DNA of 64,000 bases from Aquirhabdus sp. (GTDB lineage Bacteria; Pseudomonadota; Gammaproteobacteria; Pseudomonadales; Moraxellaceae): contig JASLHI010000050.1 of assembly GCA_030149815.1 (NCBI GenBank), positions 1 to 64,000 on the forward strand, read 5' to 3'. The first letter of the stretch is position 1. Each line of letters opens with the position of its first letter. Below the pieces are notes generated by a model. It made no database searches. It was not told the origin of the DNA and saw only the letters and a program-made list of their open reading frames with translations. The position numbers and the translations under genes are program-made. This document shows positions 52,247-62,135 of this stretch, piece after piece.

Positions 52247-53029
52247 ATGATTGATGAATCTCAAGATTTGACAAACTTCATCCCTCCGTCTGTTGAAAAA
52301 ATCAAACAGCAATCCAAAGCTCTCAATTTTTGGTTTCCAGCAACTTTTCATGGTCTTGAAAATGTTGACCAAAACCGTCCTGCCCTTTATGTCGGCAATC
52401 ACACCTTAATGGGTCATGATGTTCCACCGCTGATTTTCGGTCTCTACACTCAAAAAAATATTTTTCTACGTGGTGTCGGCGACCGTGTTCACTTTCGCGT
52501 TCCAGTTTGGAGAAGTCTCGTCAAACGCTACGGTGCCTTTGAAGGAACGCGCTGTGCGATTCATCAACTCATGTTGCAACGTGAACACATTCTGATTTAT
52601 CCCGGTGGCGGCCGTGAGGTGATGAAGAATAAGGGCGAAGCCTACCAACTGATTTGGAAAAATCGCTTCGGTTTTATTGAACTTGCACTCGAACACGGCT
52701 ACGACATTATTCCATTCGCAGCAGTTGGTGGCGAAGAAATGCTTGATCTGAAATACGACTCAAACGATTTCAGAAAGTCATTATTAGGTAAAGGTTTCAA
52801 ACGTGTTGGACTCATGAAACGCATGCGAAATGGCGAAGCCTTTGTCCCCTTCGCTACAGGTTTTCTCGGACTACCCTTTATTCCGCGTAGACAGGCTTTG
52901 GATTATATTTTTTGCCCGCGCATTGAAACGAAGCATATTGCTAAAGATCAGTTTGAAGACGTGAAAATTGAATTAAGGCAACAAGTTTCGGATGCGATTC
53001 AAGGAGCTTTGGTTGAGTATAGGAAGTAA
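52247..53029 (+). CDS. lysophospholipid/diacylglycerol acyltransferase-like protein
   Basis: The 260-residue protein has the PlsC-like motifs: GNHTLMGHD, the FEGTR block and IYPGGGREVMK, with a later IPFAAVGGEE. The NHTLMGHD form, with five residues between His and Asp, resembles the eukaryotic MGAT-like branch. It probably acylates a glycerolipid at the inner membrane. ATG 52247 or 52244 follows GAGGG. Confidence 0.82.
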   Translation: MIDESQDLTNFIPPSVEKIKQQSKALNFWFPATFHGLENVDQNRPALYVGNHTLMGHDVPPLIFGLYTQKNIFLRGVGDRVHFRVPVWRSLVKRYGAFEGTRCAIHQLMLQREHILIYPGGGREVMKNKGEAYQLIWKNRFGFIELALEHGYDIIPFAAVGGEEMLDLKYDSNDFRKSLLGKGFKRVGLMKRMRNGEAFVPFATGFLGLPFIPRRQALDYIFCPRIETKHIAKDQFEDVKIELRQQVSDAIQGALVEYRK

Positions 53030-53049
53030 TTATACTCATCAGAAATAGC

Positions 53050-53127
53050 TCATTGAGCCTGTCGAAATGCGCGGTGTTAGAAAAAATGACTTTGTGTTTC
53101 GCCCGTCCACTTCGACAAGCTCAGTGA
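53050..53127. repeat. TTCGACA inverted repeat, REP-like
   Basis: TCATTGAGCCTGTCGAA (53050-53066) and TTCGACAAGCTCAGTGA (53111-53127) are inverted copies differing at two of 17 positions. This unit resembles short palindromic elements scattered in many proteobacterial genomes. It lies between convergent genes. Confidence 0.7.
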
Positions 53128-53133
53128 ACTTTA

Positions 53134-53418
53134 TTAACACCCAGAATCCTCTTTGCGCATTTTGTATTTATGAAGTGGTTCTATCGAAGTTGCTTGCTCA
53201 CTTTGTCTGAATGTTACGGTATCACTTACTGACACTAAATGACCTCCATGAAACCAATCGTATAACCAAAGCTCGCCATCTTCCGAACAAACTGCATTGG
53301 CAAATACGGCTGGGCGATTGCCATCATCATAAACACCAACTGAAAGATTCATGCTCTTAATATTAGGATGACCTACTGCCGCAAGTACAATTCCATTAAC
53401 TAGCACTTCATAATACAT
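53134..53418 (-). CDS. small conserved-looking hypothetical protein
   Basis: The 94-residue protein is not recognised. From ATG 53418 (GAGGT upstream) it shows strand-rich sequence with YYEVLVNGIVLAAVGHPN, GNRPAVFANAVCS and ELWLYDWFHGG. It has no signal or membrane segment. The good ribosome site supports a real gene. It lies beside the REP-like repeat. Confidence 0.55.
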   Translation of the reverse strand: MYYEVLVNGIVLAAVGHPNIKSMNLSVGVYDDGNRPAVFANAVCSEDGELWLYDWFHGGHLVSVSDTVTFRQSEQATSIEPLHKYKMRKEDSGC

Positions 53419-53489
53419 ATGTATAGACCTCAAAATAGAATAAATTATTTTTATAATATTCAGTGCTATTCAAAATAACACTGAATCTA

Positions 53490-54911
53490 TTAGAACAACC
53501 GATTCATCCCATTCAAAGCCGCAACCCGATATGCCTCAGCCATCGTCGGATAATTAAAAGTCGTCTGGGTAAAATAATGCAAACTATTATTAGTATGGTT
53601 CAACATCACCGCTTGACCAATATGCACAATCTCCGCAGCATTATTACCAAAACAATGGATCCCTAAAATCTCCAAAGTTTCACGGTGGAATAAAATTTTC
53701 AAAACACCCACCGTATCGCCCGTAATTTGCGCGCGAGCCAGATGTTTAAATGACGCTTGTCCAACTTCGTAAGGTACTTTTTCTTCGGTCAATTGCTGTT
53801 CGGTTTTACCAATCGAAGAGATTTCTGGAATCGTATAAATCCCTGTTGGCACGTTAGTAACAGGTGGGACATTTTGTTCGCCAATCATGTGCGCACCCGC
53901 ACAGCGTCCCTGATCATAAGCCGCCGAAGCCAGTGACGGCCAACCAATTACATCACCCGCCGCATGCACATGCGGCACTTCGGTCTGATAATGATCATTC
54001 ACAGATAACTGACCACGACTATTGGTAGTTAAACCGATTTTTTCTAAACCTAAATTATCAGTATTTCCTGAGCGACCATTACACCAAAGAATCGCATCAG
54101 CTTTGATTTTCTTGCCGCTTTGCAAATTCAAAATCACATAATCATCAGTAGTTTCAAGATGATCAATCATTTCATTATGACGAATCAAAACACCCAATTC
54201 GCGCAGATAATAAGAAAGTGCATCAGCAATCTCATCATCCAAATAACTGAGTAATTGCGCCTGAGTATTAATCAGTTCAACTTTATAACCCAATCCTATA
54301 AAGATCGAAGCATATTCACAGCCAATCACGCCTGCGCCATAAATAATGATTTTTTGAATTGGATAATCCAAAGTTAAGATTTTGTCGCTATCAAATACGC
54401 GAGGATGAGTAAAATCAAGATCCTTTGGCTGGTAAGGACGGCTGCCTGTGGCGATCATCAACTGATCAAAAGTAAGTACCTCGCGACCACCATCCGCCAA
54501 ATTAACAGTGAGTGAATGCATATCATTCAGTGTTGCATGACCATGAAATACTTCAATTAAATTACGTTCATAGAAACGTGTATGCGTTTCCACTTGTTGA
54601 TCAATCACCTTGCGGGCATTGCCCAAAATCTTGCTGAGTGGCACATGCTTCCACTCACCGACTTTTTGAAACAGTGGATCACGTTGATAACGCATAATAT
54701 TAAAAACAGTTTGACGTAAAGTCTTACTTGGAATCGTACCCACATGCGCACAGTTACCACCGACAACTGGGCGTTGATCAACCATTGCGACTCGACGCCC
54801 GCCTTTTGACAATTTCATTGCCGCCGCTTCACCTGCAGGTCCCGCACCGAGGACAACCGCATCAAATTTATATTGGGATTTATCTTCTAAGGCTTTACTT
54901 TTGCGTGGCAT
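53490..54911 (-). CDS. sthA: soluble pyridine nucleotide transhydrogenase
   Basis: The 473-residue flavoprotein transfers hydride between NADPH and NAD. It is disulfide-reductase-like but with only one Cys in the active region (GGNCAHVGTIPSKTLR), as in SthA. FAD binding is seen in VVLGAGPAGEAAA and NAD binding in IYGAGVIGCEYASIF. ATG 54911 fits the family start; 54923 would add four residues. Confidence 0.95.
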   Translation of the reverse strand: MPRKSKALEDKSQYKFDAVVLGAGPAGEAAAMKLSKGGRRVAMVDQRPVVGGNCAHVGTIPSKTLRQTVFNIMRYQRDPLFQKVGEWKHVPLSKILGNARKVIDQQVETHTRFYERNLIEVFHGHATLNDMHSLTVNLADGGREVLTFDQLMIATGSRPYQPKDLDFTHPRVFDSDKILTLDYPIQKIIIYGAGVIGCEYASIFIGLGYKVELINTQAQLLSYLDDEIADALSYYLRELGVLIRHNEMIDHLETTDDYVILNLQSGKKIKADAILWCNGRSGNTDNLGLEKIGLTTNSRGQLSVNDHYQTEVPHVHAAGDVIGWPSLASAAYDQGRCAGAHMIGEQNVPPVTNVPTGIYTIPEISSIGKTEQQLTEEKVPYEVGQASFKHLARAQITGDTVGVLKILFHRETLEILGIHCFGNNAAEIVHIGQAVMLNHTNNSLHYFTQTTFNYPTMAEAYRVAALNGMNRLF

Positions 54912-55162
54912 AACGGCTCTCATGGCTGATCTAATGAGCAAATAAACTAAAATCAAAAATCGACTTTGTTGATGTGATCTATATTACTCGGAAAATTCAT
55001 GGGATTTATGAAAATTAAACAAAAACTGTGACATACTCACATCACGATTTTTTATGATCATTATCAGAATAAAATCGCACGATCACACGCCATATTCTGC
55101 TCATCTATCTTATAATTGACGCATACCTAATTTTGCTTGATGAGCAGAGGCAAAGCCTTTTA

Positions 55163-56197
55163 ATGTCTACATCCCCGCTTGCTACAAACGCCATGACCAC
55201 CGATCCAGTTCGCACTACACCACAAAAAGCCGTTCAAGGCGAAAAACTGCGCGGCGCAGAAAAAATGGCACGCATTCCAGTCAAAATTATTCCGACGGTC
55301 GATATCCCGAAGAAACCTGACTGGATTCGGGTAAAAATGACTGCACCCGCCGAAGTACAACGCATTAAAGATACTTTACGTGCGCAAAAGCTGCATACCG
55401 TGTGTGAAGAAGCCGCTTGCCCGAATCTCGCGGAATGCTTTGGTGGTGGTACTGCGACCTTTATGATTATGGGTGATATTTGTACGCGTCGCTGTCCGTT
55501 TTGTGATGTGGCACATGGTCGTCCAAATGCACTCGATCCAGAAGAACCACGTCACATGGCGGAAACGATTTCTGGTTTAGGTCTGAAATATGCCGTAATT
55601 ACCTCCGTTGATCGTGATGATTTACTGGATGGTGGCGCACAGCATTTTGTGGATTGTATTACTGAAACGCGTAAAACCAGTCCAGACACCTTGCTTGAAA
55701 TTCTAGTTCCTGACTTCCGTGGTCGTATGGATATTGCACTACGCATCATGGCGGAATGTCCTCCAGATGTGTTTAACCATAATATTGAAACCGTACCTCG
55801 CCTGTATAAAGCTATGCGTCCGGGTTCAGATTATCAACACTCATTGAATCTATTAAAAAAATTCAAAGAAGTCTGCCCAGATATTCCGACTAAATGTGGC
55901 TTGATGGTTGGACTAGGTGAAACGGAAGAGGAAGTGTTGACGCTATTGGATGATTTACGTGCGCACGATGTAGATTACATTACCATTGGTCAATATTTAC
56001 AGCCCTCAAAAAGCCATGCGCCTGTTGAGCGTTTCGTCCATCCAGATGAATTTGAGCGTTATACCGCTCATGGACAAGCATTAGGTTTTAGAAATATTTG
56101 GGCTGCACCGATGGTTCGTTCAAGTTATTTTGCAGATCGTCAATATCGTGGTGAGCCTGTGCCGCCAGTGCGTAGAAGTGCAAAAGTTGTAGGTTAG
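55163..56197 (+). CDS. lipA: lipoyl synthase
   Basis: The 344-residue radical SAM enzyme adds sulfur to octanoyl chains on E2 and H proteins. It has the auxiliary cluster cysteines CEEAACPNLAEC and the radical SAM CTRRCPFCD. The start is ATG 55163; the frame opens at TTG 55133. It is divergent from sthA and depends on the isc machinery. Confidence 0.97.
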   Translation: MSTSPLATNAMTTDPVRTTPQKAVQGEKLRGAEKMARIPVKIIPTVDIPKKPDWIRVKMTAPAEVQRIKDTLRAQKLHTVCEEAACPNLAECFGGGTATFMIMGDICTRRCPFCDVAHGRPNALDPEEPRHMAETISGLGLKYAVITSVDRDDLLDGGAQHFVDCITETRKTSPDTLLEILVPDFRGRMDIALRIMAECPPDVFNHNIETVPRLYKAMRPGSDYQHSLNLLKKFKEVCPDIPTKCGLMVGLGETEEEVLTLLDDLRAHDVDYITIGQYLQPSKSHAPVERFVHPDEFERYTAHGQALGFRNIWAAPMVRSSYFADRQYRGEPVPPVRRSAKVVG

Positions 56198-56298
56198 AAA
56201 TAATCAAATTGAGTGCTTTAAATCTTCTAAAGCACTCGGTCGCATAAGCCCTAAAAATCCTCTAATATCCGCATAACCTTTTTTTCGATTTTTAGAAC

Positions 56299-56550
56299 AT
56301 GGACAACTCCTCAAAAAACAAAGCCAAACGTTGGTATTGGCTACTGACATTTCCTTGGGTACTCGCGTTATGGGTTCCTTCGTATAACCATATTGAACCT
56401 CGTTTATTGGGTTTTCCTTTCTTTTATTGGTATCAATTAGTCCTCGTTTTTGTCGCCGCAGCAACGATTGGCGTCGTGTATTACAAAGCTCACGCCAGCG
56501 TTGAAAAAAAAGTATCCAATAAAAACAATGAGGAAGGTAATAAATCATGA
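56299..56550 (+). CDS. DUF3311-type small membrane protein
   Basis: The 83-residue protein has two hydrophobic segments (YWLLTFPWVLALWVP and WYQLVLVFVAAATIGVV) with a polar tail. DUF3311 proteins nearly always precede a sodium:solute symporter, as here. The stop overlaps the next start by 4 bases (ATGA), so translation is coupled. It probably assists or stabilises the transporter. Confidence 0.85.
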   Translation: MDNSSKNKAKRWYWLLTFPWVLALWVPSYNHIEPRLLGFPFFYWYQLVLVFVAAATIGVVYYKAHASVEKKVSNKNNEEGNKS

Positions 56551-58091
56551 AGTTGGATATGACTGCAACGATTGTTTTTGTTTCATTATTTTTCTTTGTC
56601 ACGATTCTCGGATTTTACGCCTCGCGTTGGAAACAAGCCGACCTACACTCACTGGATGAATGGGGACTAGCTGGTCGCCGCTTCGGCACATGGATTACAT
56701 GGTTTTTGCTTGGCGGTGATTTATATACGGCATATACCTTTATCGCCGTTCCAGCATTGCTGTTCGGCATGGGTGCATTTGGTTTCTTTGGAATTCCCTA
56801 CACAATTTTGATTTATCCACTCGCATTTATGATCTTGCCACGACTCTGGTCAGTATCGCGTAAACATGGTTTTGTTACACCTGCTGACTTTATTCGTGCG
56901 CGCTATAACAGCCCATTATTGGCACTGGCGATTGCGGTCACAGGCATTCTGGCAACAATGCCTTATGTTGCATTGCAACTTGTAGGTATTGAAGTGGTAA
57001 TCGGCGGTTTAGGCATCGATACGTCTGGTGCTTTAGGCGAATTACCACTCATTGTCGCGTTTATTATTTTGGCAGCTTACACCTATACTAGTGGTTTACG
57101 TGCTCCTGCGATGATTGCAATCGTGAAAGACTTACTGATTTACATCACTATTATTGCGGCTTGTATTATTATTCCGATGCAACTCGGTGGCTTTGGCAAG
57201 ATTTTCGATGCAGTTCCAGCGGAAAAAATACTACTCAAAGCACCTACAGATACCAGCCTTAATCAATTCAGTGCTTATTTTACGTTGGCTGTAGGTTCAG
57301 CTTTAGCATTGTTTCTCTATCCACACTCGATGACAGCATCACTGTCATCCAGCAGTGCGAATACTCTGCGCAAAAACATGATGTTATTGCCTGCTTACTC
57401 GGTTTTATTAGGGTTGATTGCGCTTCTCGGCTATATGGCAATCGCATCTGGCGTGAAAAATATGCCTGAATTCGCTCAAGGCTTTGCGCAATATGGTAAT
57501 AACTTCGCCATCCCTGCCTTGTTCATTCATAGTTTTCCATCATGGTTTGTCGGTGTCGCCTTTGCGGCGATTGGCATTGGCGCACTCGTTCCTGCAGCGA
57601 TCATGTCCATCGCAGCAGCAAATCTATATACCCGCAATATTCATAGAGAATTTATTAACCAATCAATGACACCCAAGCAAGAAACTTTCATTGCTAAAAA
57701 TATCTCTCTAGCCGTGAAATTTGGTGCGTTGCTTTTCGTGTTATTTATCCCAACACAATACGCGATTAACCTGCAATTGCTCGGTGGAGTTTGGATTATT
57801 CAAGTCTTGCCAGCCGTTTTTATTGGGCTTTATACACGTTGGTTCGATCATCGTGCACTCCTGATTGGCTGGTTGGTCGGCATGGTTGTCGGGAGTTGGA
57901 TGGCATATTCCGTGCAATTCAAACCGATCTTCACATTAACAATCCTAGGCTACAGCATCCCTGGCTATTCGGCACTGTACGCTTTGCTGATCAACTTATT
58001 GGTTGCATCAATAATCACGATTGCAATTCGCTTATCAAAAGTTGAAGCATCAAAAGACTTAACCGTTTGCGCAGATTATGAGTCTGATTAA
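56547..58091 (+). CDS. sodium:solute symporter family transporter (MctP-like)
   Basis: The 514-residue protein has about 13 hydrophobic segments and the family patterns GLAGRRFGTWITWFLLGGDLY (in part), FVTPADFIRARY and ALFLYPHSMTASLSS. The nearest recognised relatives are monocarboxylate permeases such as MctP, importing short-chain acids. AGGAAGG precedes its start within the DUF3311 gene. Confidence 0.85.
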   Translation: MKLDMTATIVFVSLFFFVTILGFYASRWKQADLHSLDEWGLAGRRFGTWITWFLLGGDLYTAYTFIAVPALLFGMGAFGFFGIPYTILIYPLAFMILPRLWSVSRKHGFVTPADFIRARYNSPLLALAIAVTGILATMPYVALQLVGIEVVIGGLGIDTSGALGELPLIVAFIILAAYTYTSGLRAPAMIAIVKDLLIYITIIAACIIIPMQLGGFGKIFDAVPAEKILLKAPTDTSLNQFSAYFTLAVGSALALFLYPHSMTASLSSSSANTLRKNMMLLPAYSVLLGLIALLGYMAIASGVKNMPEFAQGFAQYGNNFAIPALFIHSFPSWFVGVAFAAIGIGALVPAAIMSIAAANLYTRNIHREFINQSMTPKQETFIAKNISLAVKFGALLFVLFIPTQYAINLQLLGGVWIIQVLPAVFIGLYTRWFDHRALLIGWLVGMVVGSWMAYSVQFKPIFTLTILGYSIPGYSALYALLINLLVASIITIAIRLSKVEASKDLTVCADYESD

Positions 58092-58165
58092 TCATACAAA
58101 GCATATTCAATCACCCTATTTGAATGTGCTTGTTACAGCTTAACTCTGAATTAAATCCTAAAAAC

Positions 58166-58204
58166 CTAGACGTGAGCAGTATCTCAACTCGCCATCACGT
58201 CTAG
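58166..58204 (+). terminator. hairpin after the symporter gene
   Basis: CTAGACGTGA (58166-58175) and its exact complement (58195-58204) form a 10-base stem around 19 bases. The following ATTTA is only weakly T-rich, so termination is probable but not sure. Confidence 0.5.
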
Positions 58205-58312
58205 ATTTACGTTACAATTCGCTCATGCTTTTATCTTCTTGCGTCTACAATGACGCAAATCCCATCGCAAAAGATAATCTCTCTTTTTACCTTAAAATAA
58301 ATGGAAACTCCC

Positions 58313-59137
58313 ATGACTCAACTTGCTAATATTATTGAACAAGCTTTTGAAGATCGTCTAAAATTTTCACCAACTAATGCACCACAAGACGTGCGTGATG
58401 CTGTTGCAGAAGCATTGGCAGGTTTAGATAACGGTTCACTGCGCGTTGCAGAAAAAATTGGTGGCGCATGGCAAGTCAACCAATGGCTTAAAAAAGCCGT
58501 TTTGTTGTCATTCCGTTTAAATGACAATGTGCCGTTAAGTGGTGGAGATTCCTTACAATTTTTCGACAAAGTTCCTACAAAGTTCGCGGACTGGAATGAG
58601 GCACAATTCCAAGCAGCAGGAATCCGTGTCGTACCTCCAGCAACCGCACGTAAAGGCAGCTTTATTGCTCGCAACGTGATCTTAATGCCATCATACGTCA
58701 ACATTGGCGCGTATGTGGATGAAGGTTCGATGGTTGATACTTGGGCAACTGTGGGTTCATGTGCTCAAATTGGTAAAAACGTACATTTGTCTGGTGGTGT
58801 TGGTATTGGCGGTGTACTTGAGCCATTACAAGCGAATCCAACAATTATTGAAGACAACTGCTTCATCGGTGCACGCTCTGAAATCGTTGAAGGCGTAATC
58901 GTTGAAGAAGGCTCAGTGATTTCAATGGGCGTATACATTGGCCAGTCAACCAAAATTTATGACCGTGAAACTGGTGAAGTAACCTATGGTCGCGTACCTG
59001 CTGGATCAGTTGTTGTATCTGGTAACTTACCGTCAGCGGACGGTAAATATAGCCTTTATGCAGCTGTAATTGTTAAGAAAGTGGATGCACAAACACGCTC
59101 AAAAACAGGTTTGAATGAGTTGTTACGCGTAGATTAA
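58313..59137 (+). CDS. dapD: tetrahydrodipicolinate N-succinyltransferase
   Basis: The 274-residue enzyme acts in the succinylase branch of lysine and diaminopimelate synthesis. The C-terminal half has the left-handed beta-helix hexapeptide repeats (IGKNVHLSGGVGIGGV and later). ATG 58313 gives the E. coli length; ATG 58301 lies four codons earlier. Confidence 0.97.
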   Translation: MTQLANIIEQAFEDRLKFSPTNAPQDVRDAVAEALAGLDNGSLRVAEKIGGAWQVNQWLKKAVLLSFRLNDNVPLSGGDSLQFFDKVPTKFADWNEAQFQAAGIRVVPPATARKGSFIARNVILMPSYVNIGAYVDEGSMVDTWATVGSCAQIGKNVHLSGGVGIGGVLEPLQANPTIIEDNCFIGARSEIVEGVIVEEGSVISMGVYIGQSTKIYDRETGEVTYGRVPAGSVVVSGNLPSADGKYSLYAAVIVKKVDAQTRSKTGLNELLRVD

Positions 59138-59205
59138 TACTAGTCAACATGTAAAAACTACGACGCAACAGCTAATGATTATTTTATAAACACTAGGGGT
59201 TCGTC

Positions 59206-59631
59206 GTGGTTCCTACAAAAGAATCGTCAGATAAGCATTATTTCATCACTACTGATATGCAATCAGGTCAGTATTTCTTTAAAAAAATATCAAGAACTGT
59301 TCGCTTTAGTGCAGACGATTTCGAAGAGTTTTCTGAACAATTTCGTCGAATGATTTATGAGTTAGGACTGTGGAAAGAGCACTACGGTCGTAAAGCGAAT
59401 GAACTTAATTTAGTCATTGAAGCACATCCTTGGATATTAAAACGTGTTCGAGATCATTTGGCGCACCCATTTCCTGTCGGTCATCCATATGGTGACTTTG
59501 CACGAAAGCACCCCATCACAATTCACTTATACGATCAGCTTGATCAAAAAGGACAGCATTACAGGCTTGCTGATGGCAAATTATCGATTGCAAGATCTCC
59601 ATCTTCTGAATCAGAAACTCTAAGTGATTAA
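59206..59631 (+). CDS. conserved-looking hypothetical protein
   Basis: The 141-residue acidic and charged protein is not recognised. It starts at GTG 59206 after AGGGG. It has a FSADDFEEFSEQFRRMIYELG helix region and a central RVRDHLAHPFPVGHPYGDFA stretch. No signal or membrane segment is seen. It lies between dapD and tRNA-Leu and may be restricted to the family Moraxellaceae. Confidence 0.55.
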   Translation: MVPTKESSDKHYFITTDMQSGQYFFKKISRTVRFSADDFEEFSEQFRRMIYELGLWKEHYGRKANELNLVIEAHPWILKRVRDHLAHPFPVGHPYGDFARKHPITIHLYDQLDQKGQHYRLADGKLSIARSPSSESETLSD

Positions 59632-59718
59632 TCCTTAACCTTACTCACTCTAAAATGGATAAAAGACTGTTGTTAGTACTATCTTGTTGATTATGAACTT
59701 GGTATGATACGCGCCGTT

Positions 59719-59803
59719 GGGGGCGTGGCGAAATTGGTAGACGCACCAGATTTAGGTTCTGGCGCCGCAAGGTGTAAGAGTTCGAGTCTCTTCGCCCCCA
59801 CCA
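59719..59803 (+). tRNA. tRNA-Leu (UAG anticodon)
   Basis: The cloverleaf closes with GGGGGCG (59719-59725) and CGCCCCC (59793-59799), followed by A and an encoded CCA. The anticodon loop holds TAG within GATTTAGGTT. A long variable arm (GGCGCCGCAAGGTGT region) and a TTCGAGTC T-loop fit a class II leucine tRNA reading CUA/CUG codons. TATGAT at 59703-59708 is a likely -10 element. Confidence 0.98.
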
Positions 59804-59840
59804 CTAATTTGAGTTAACTATCGCTTACGATAGATATGAG

Positions 59841-59874
59841 AAGCCCTTTAGCCATTCGCTTTAGGGCTTTTTTG
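59841..59874 (+). terminator. tRNA-Leu terminator
   Basis: AAGCCCT (59841-59847) pairs with AGGGCTT before a T-run (TTTTTTG). Confidence 0.7.
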
Positions 59875-59990
59875 TTTCCTGTCATTTGCTCATCATTGCC
59901 TATCGAACAAAATATATGCAACACTCCATTAATTGATCATCATACAAAAATCAGTTTAATGATGAATCCAAGAATTAAGGAGTACAAATC

Positions 59991-60551
59991 GTGAAAAAGC
60001 TGAAAGCATCATTATTATTAGCCACAATTATCATGCCTACAATCAGCCTAGCATCTACGTTAAATATTAAATTGGGCGCATGGGAAACAACAACAAGCAG
60101 CACATTAAATCAATCTAGCATTCCTGTAGATTCTCTGGCAAAAATACCTCCTCAAATGCGAGCTCAAATTGAAGCGAAAATTAAAGCCAACCAAGCACCT
60201 CACGTCACAAAAGTTTGTATTACGCAAGATGATTTAAATCAAAACAAAATGCTTGAATCAGGACAAATCCTCAATTGTACGAACAAAATTACTTCAATAT
60301 CGTCAAATAAAATGACCACGCAAAGTAGTTGCCCACCACCACATGAATCCATAGCCGTCTCAACTGTCGAAGCGATTACCCCTGAAAAAATGGTGGGTAC
60401 AATTGATATTACGCAACCCAATAATGGAAAGATTCACATCGACATTAAAAGTCAGTGGTTATCTACAAGTTGTGCGGGAGTTCCCCAGCGCACAGATTGG
60501 AAAACAAAAATGGAAGAAATTAAGAAACGTCACCCAGATAAGTTCCAATAA
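59991..60551 (+). CDS. DUF3617-type periplasmic protein
   Basis: The 186-residue protein has a signal peptide (MKKLKASLLLATIIMPTISLAS), then LKLGAWETTT-like (KLGAWETTT) opening and paired cysteines that may form disulfides, as in DUF3617 proteins. Start GTG 59991 follows AAGGAG. Function is unknown. Confidence 0.8.
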   Translation: MKKLKASLLLATIIMPTISLASTLNIKLGAWETTTSSTLNQSSIPVDSLAKIPPQMRAQIEAKIKANQAPHVTKVCITQDDLNQNKMLESGQILNCTNKITSISSNKMTTQSSCPPPHESIAVSTVEAITPEKMVGTIDITQPNNGKIHIDIKSQWLSTSCAGVPQRTDWKTKMEEIKKRHPDKFQ

Positions 60552-60577
60552 TCTTTAATTTTTTTGACTAAAAAATA

Positions 60578-60605
60578 AACCTCACAACCCTAGAATTGTG
60601 AGGTT
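60578..60605. terminator. bidirectional hairpin at a convergent junction
   Basis: AACCTCACAA (60578-60587) and TTGTGAGGTT (60596-60605) form a 10-base stem between the DUF3617 gene and ntrC. Confidence 0.75.
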
Positions 60606-60635
60606 ATATTCGTCAACTAACTTAGAACTTAGATA

Positions 60636-62132
60636 TTAAGCAGCATCTTCATCATCATCAGCACTAGAAATTCCAAGTTCTTTTAGCTTACGCGTCAAGG
60701 TATTGCGCCCCCACCCTAATAATTCAGAAGCCAAGCGTTTCTTACCTTGACTATGTTCTAACGCGGCAAGAATCATGACACGTTCGAACATGGGTGTTGC
60801 CGTATTTAGAATTTGCTGTTCGCCGTTCATTAAATGCTGTTTTGCCCATAATCCGAGCGCCACATCCCATTCTGATGACACACTTGATAACTGCACAGGA
60901 AGCTGAGCAGTTGCAAAGTTGTCAGTTTTTGCAGCGACTGACGCTTGTCCATGAGCAGGCAAACGAAGCTCTGGCGGTAGATCAGTTAACAAAACTTCAC
61001 GACTACTTGCCATTACAGTTAGCCAACGACATGTGTTTTCTAATTGACGCACATTACCTGGCCACGGTAATTGCTGTAGAAAAGCCGCTGTTTCACTACG
61101 CAATTTCTTAGGTTCAACAGACAGTTCATGTCCTGCTCGTTCCAGAAAATGTGCAGCCAACATCGGAATGTCTTCGCTACGATCTCTTAAGCGTGGAATA
61201 TGAATACGAATCACATTCAGACGATGGTACAGATCCTCGCGGAATTTGCCTTCAAGGACTAATTTTTCTAAGTCTTGATGGGTCGCTGCAATGATACGGA
61301 CATCGACATGCACAGGCATATGTCCGCCTACGCGATAAAACTCGCCTTCAGCTAAAACACGAAGTAATCGTGTTTGGGTCTCAAACGGCATATCACCAAT
61401 TTCATCGAGAAATAACGTCCCGCCATTTGTTTGTTCAAAGCGACCTTGGCGCTGAGTATTTGCACCTGTAAAAGCACCTTTCTCATGACCGAACAATTCA
61501 GTTTCAATCAGATCTTTAGGAATTGCTGCCATATTTAGTGCAATAAAAGGCTTTTTGGCACGTGGCGAATGGCGATGTAATGCATGTGCAACCAGCTCTT
61601 TACCCGTACCCGACTCACCATTAATGAGCACGGTAATATGTGACTGAGCCAAGCGACCAATTGCACGAAACACTTCCTGCATCGCTGGTGATTCACCGAT
61701 AATCTCAACAGAACGAATCGGCTTAGTCGGCGCCATATCTTCATTACTGCTTGCAGTAATTTGTGCGGTATGTTGAATCGCACGCTGCACCAGCGCCAAC
61801 GCTTCATCAATATCAAATGGCTTGGGTAAATACTCGAAAGCACCTGTTTGATAACTAGATACCGCAGACTCCAAATCGGAGTGTGCCGTCATGATAATGA
61901 CAGGTAAATCAGCATAGGCCTCTTTAACTCGGGATAAGAAAGTCAACCCATCCATGCCGGGCATACGAATGTCCGTCAAAATAACATGAGGCTGCTCGTC
62001 TTCCAATCGTGTTAATGCACTTTGGCTTTCTTCAAAGCTGACGACATTAAACCCTTCTTCTTTGAATGTTTTTTCCAGTACCCAGCGGATGGCACGGTCA
62101 TCGTCGATGATCCAAATGGTCTCGTTCGACAT
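60636..62132 (-). CDS. ntrC: nitrogen regulator NtrC (GlnG)
   Basis: The 498-residue response regulator has a receiver domain (IIDDDRAIRWVLE, phospho-Asp in ILTDIRMPGMDG), a sigma-54 AAA+ domain with GESGTGKE and GAFTGA, and a C-terminal Fis-type helix-turn-helix (RLASELLGWGRNTLTRKLKEL). It activates nitrogen-assimilation promoters with sigma-54 when glutamine is scarce. It starts 3 bases after ntrB ends. Confidence 0.97.
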   Translation of the reverse strand: MSNETIWIIDDDRAIRWVLEKTFKEEGFNVVSFEESQSALTRLEDEQPHVILTDIRMPGMDGLTFLSRVKEAYADLPVIIMTAHSDLESAVSSYQTGAFEYLPKPFDIDEALALVQRAIQHTAQITASSNEDMAPTKPIRSVEIIGESPAMQEVFRAIGRLAQSHITVLINGESGTGKELVAHALHRHSPRAKKPFIALNMAAIPKDLIETELFGHEKGAFTGANTQRQGRFEQTNGGTLFLDEIGDMPFETQTRLLRVLAEGEFYRVGGHMPVHVDVRIIAATHQDLEKLVLEGKFREDLYHRLNVIRIHIPRLRDRSEDIPMLAAHFLERAGHELSVEPKKLRSETAAFLQQLPWPGNVRQLENTCRWLTVMASSREVLLTDLPPELRLPAHGQASVAAKTDNFATAQLPVQLSSVSSEWDVALGLWAKQHLMNGEQQILNTATPMFERVMILAALEHSQGKKRLASELLGWGRNTLTRKLKELGISSADDDEDAA

Positions 62133-62135
62133 AAC

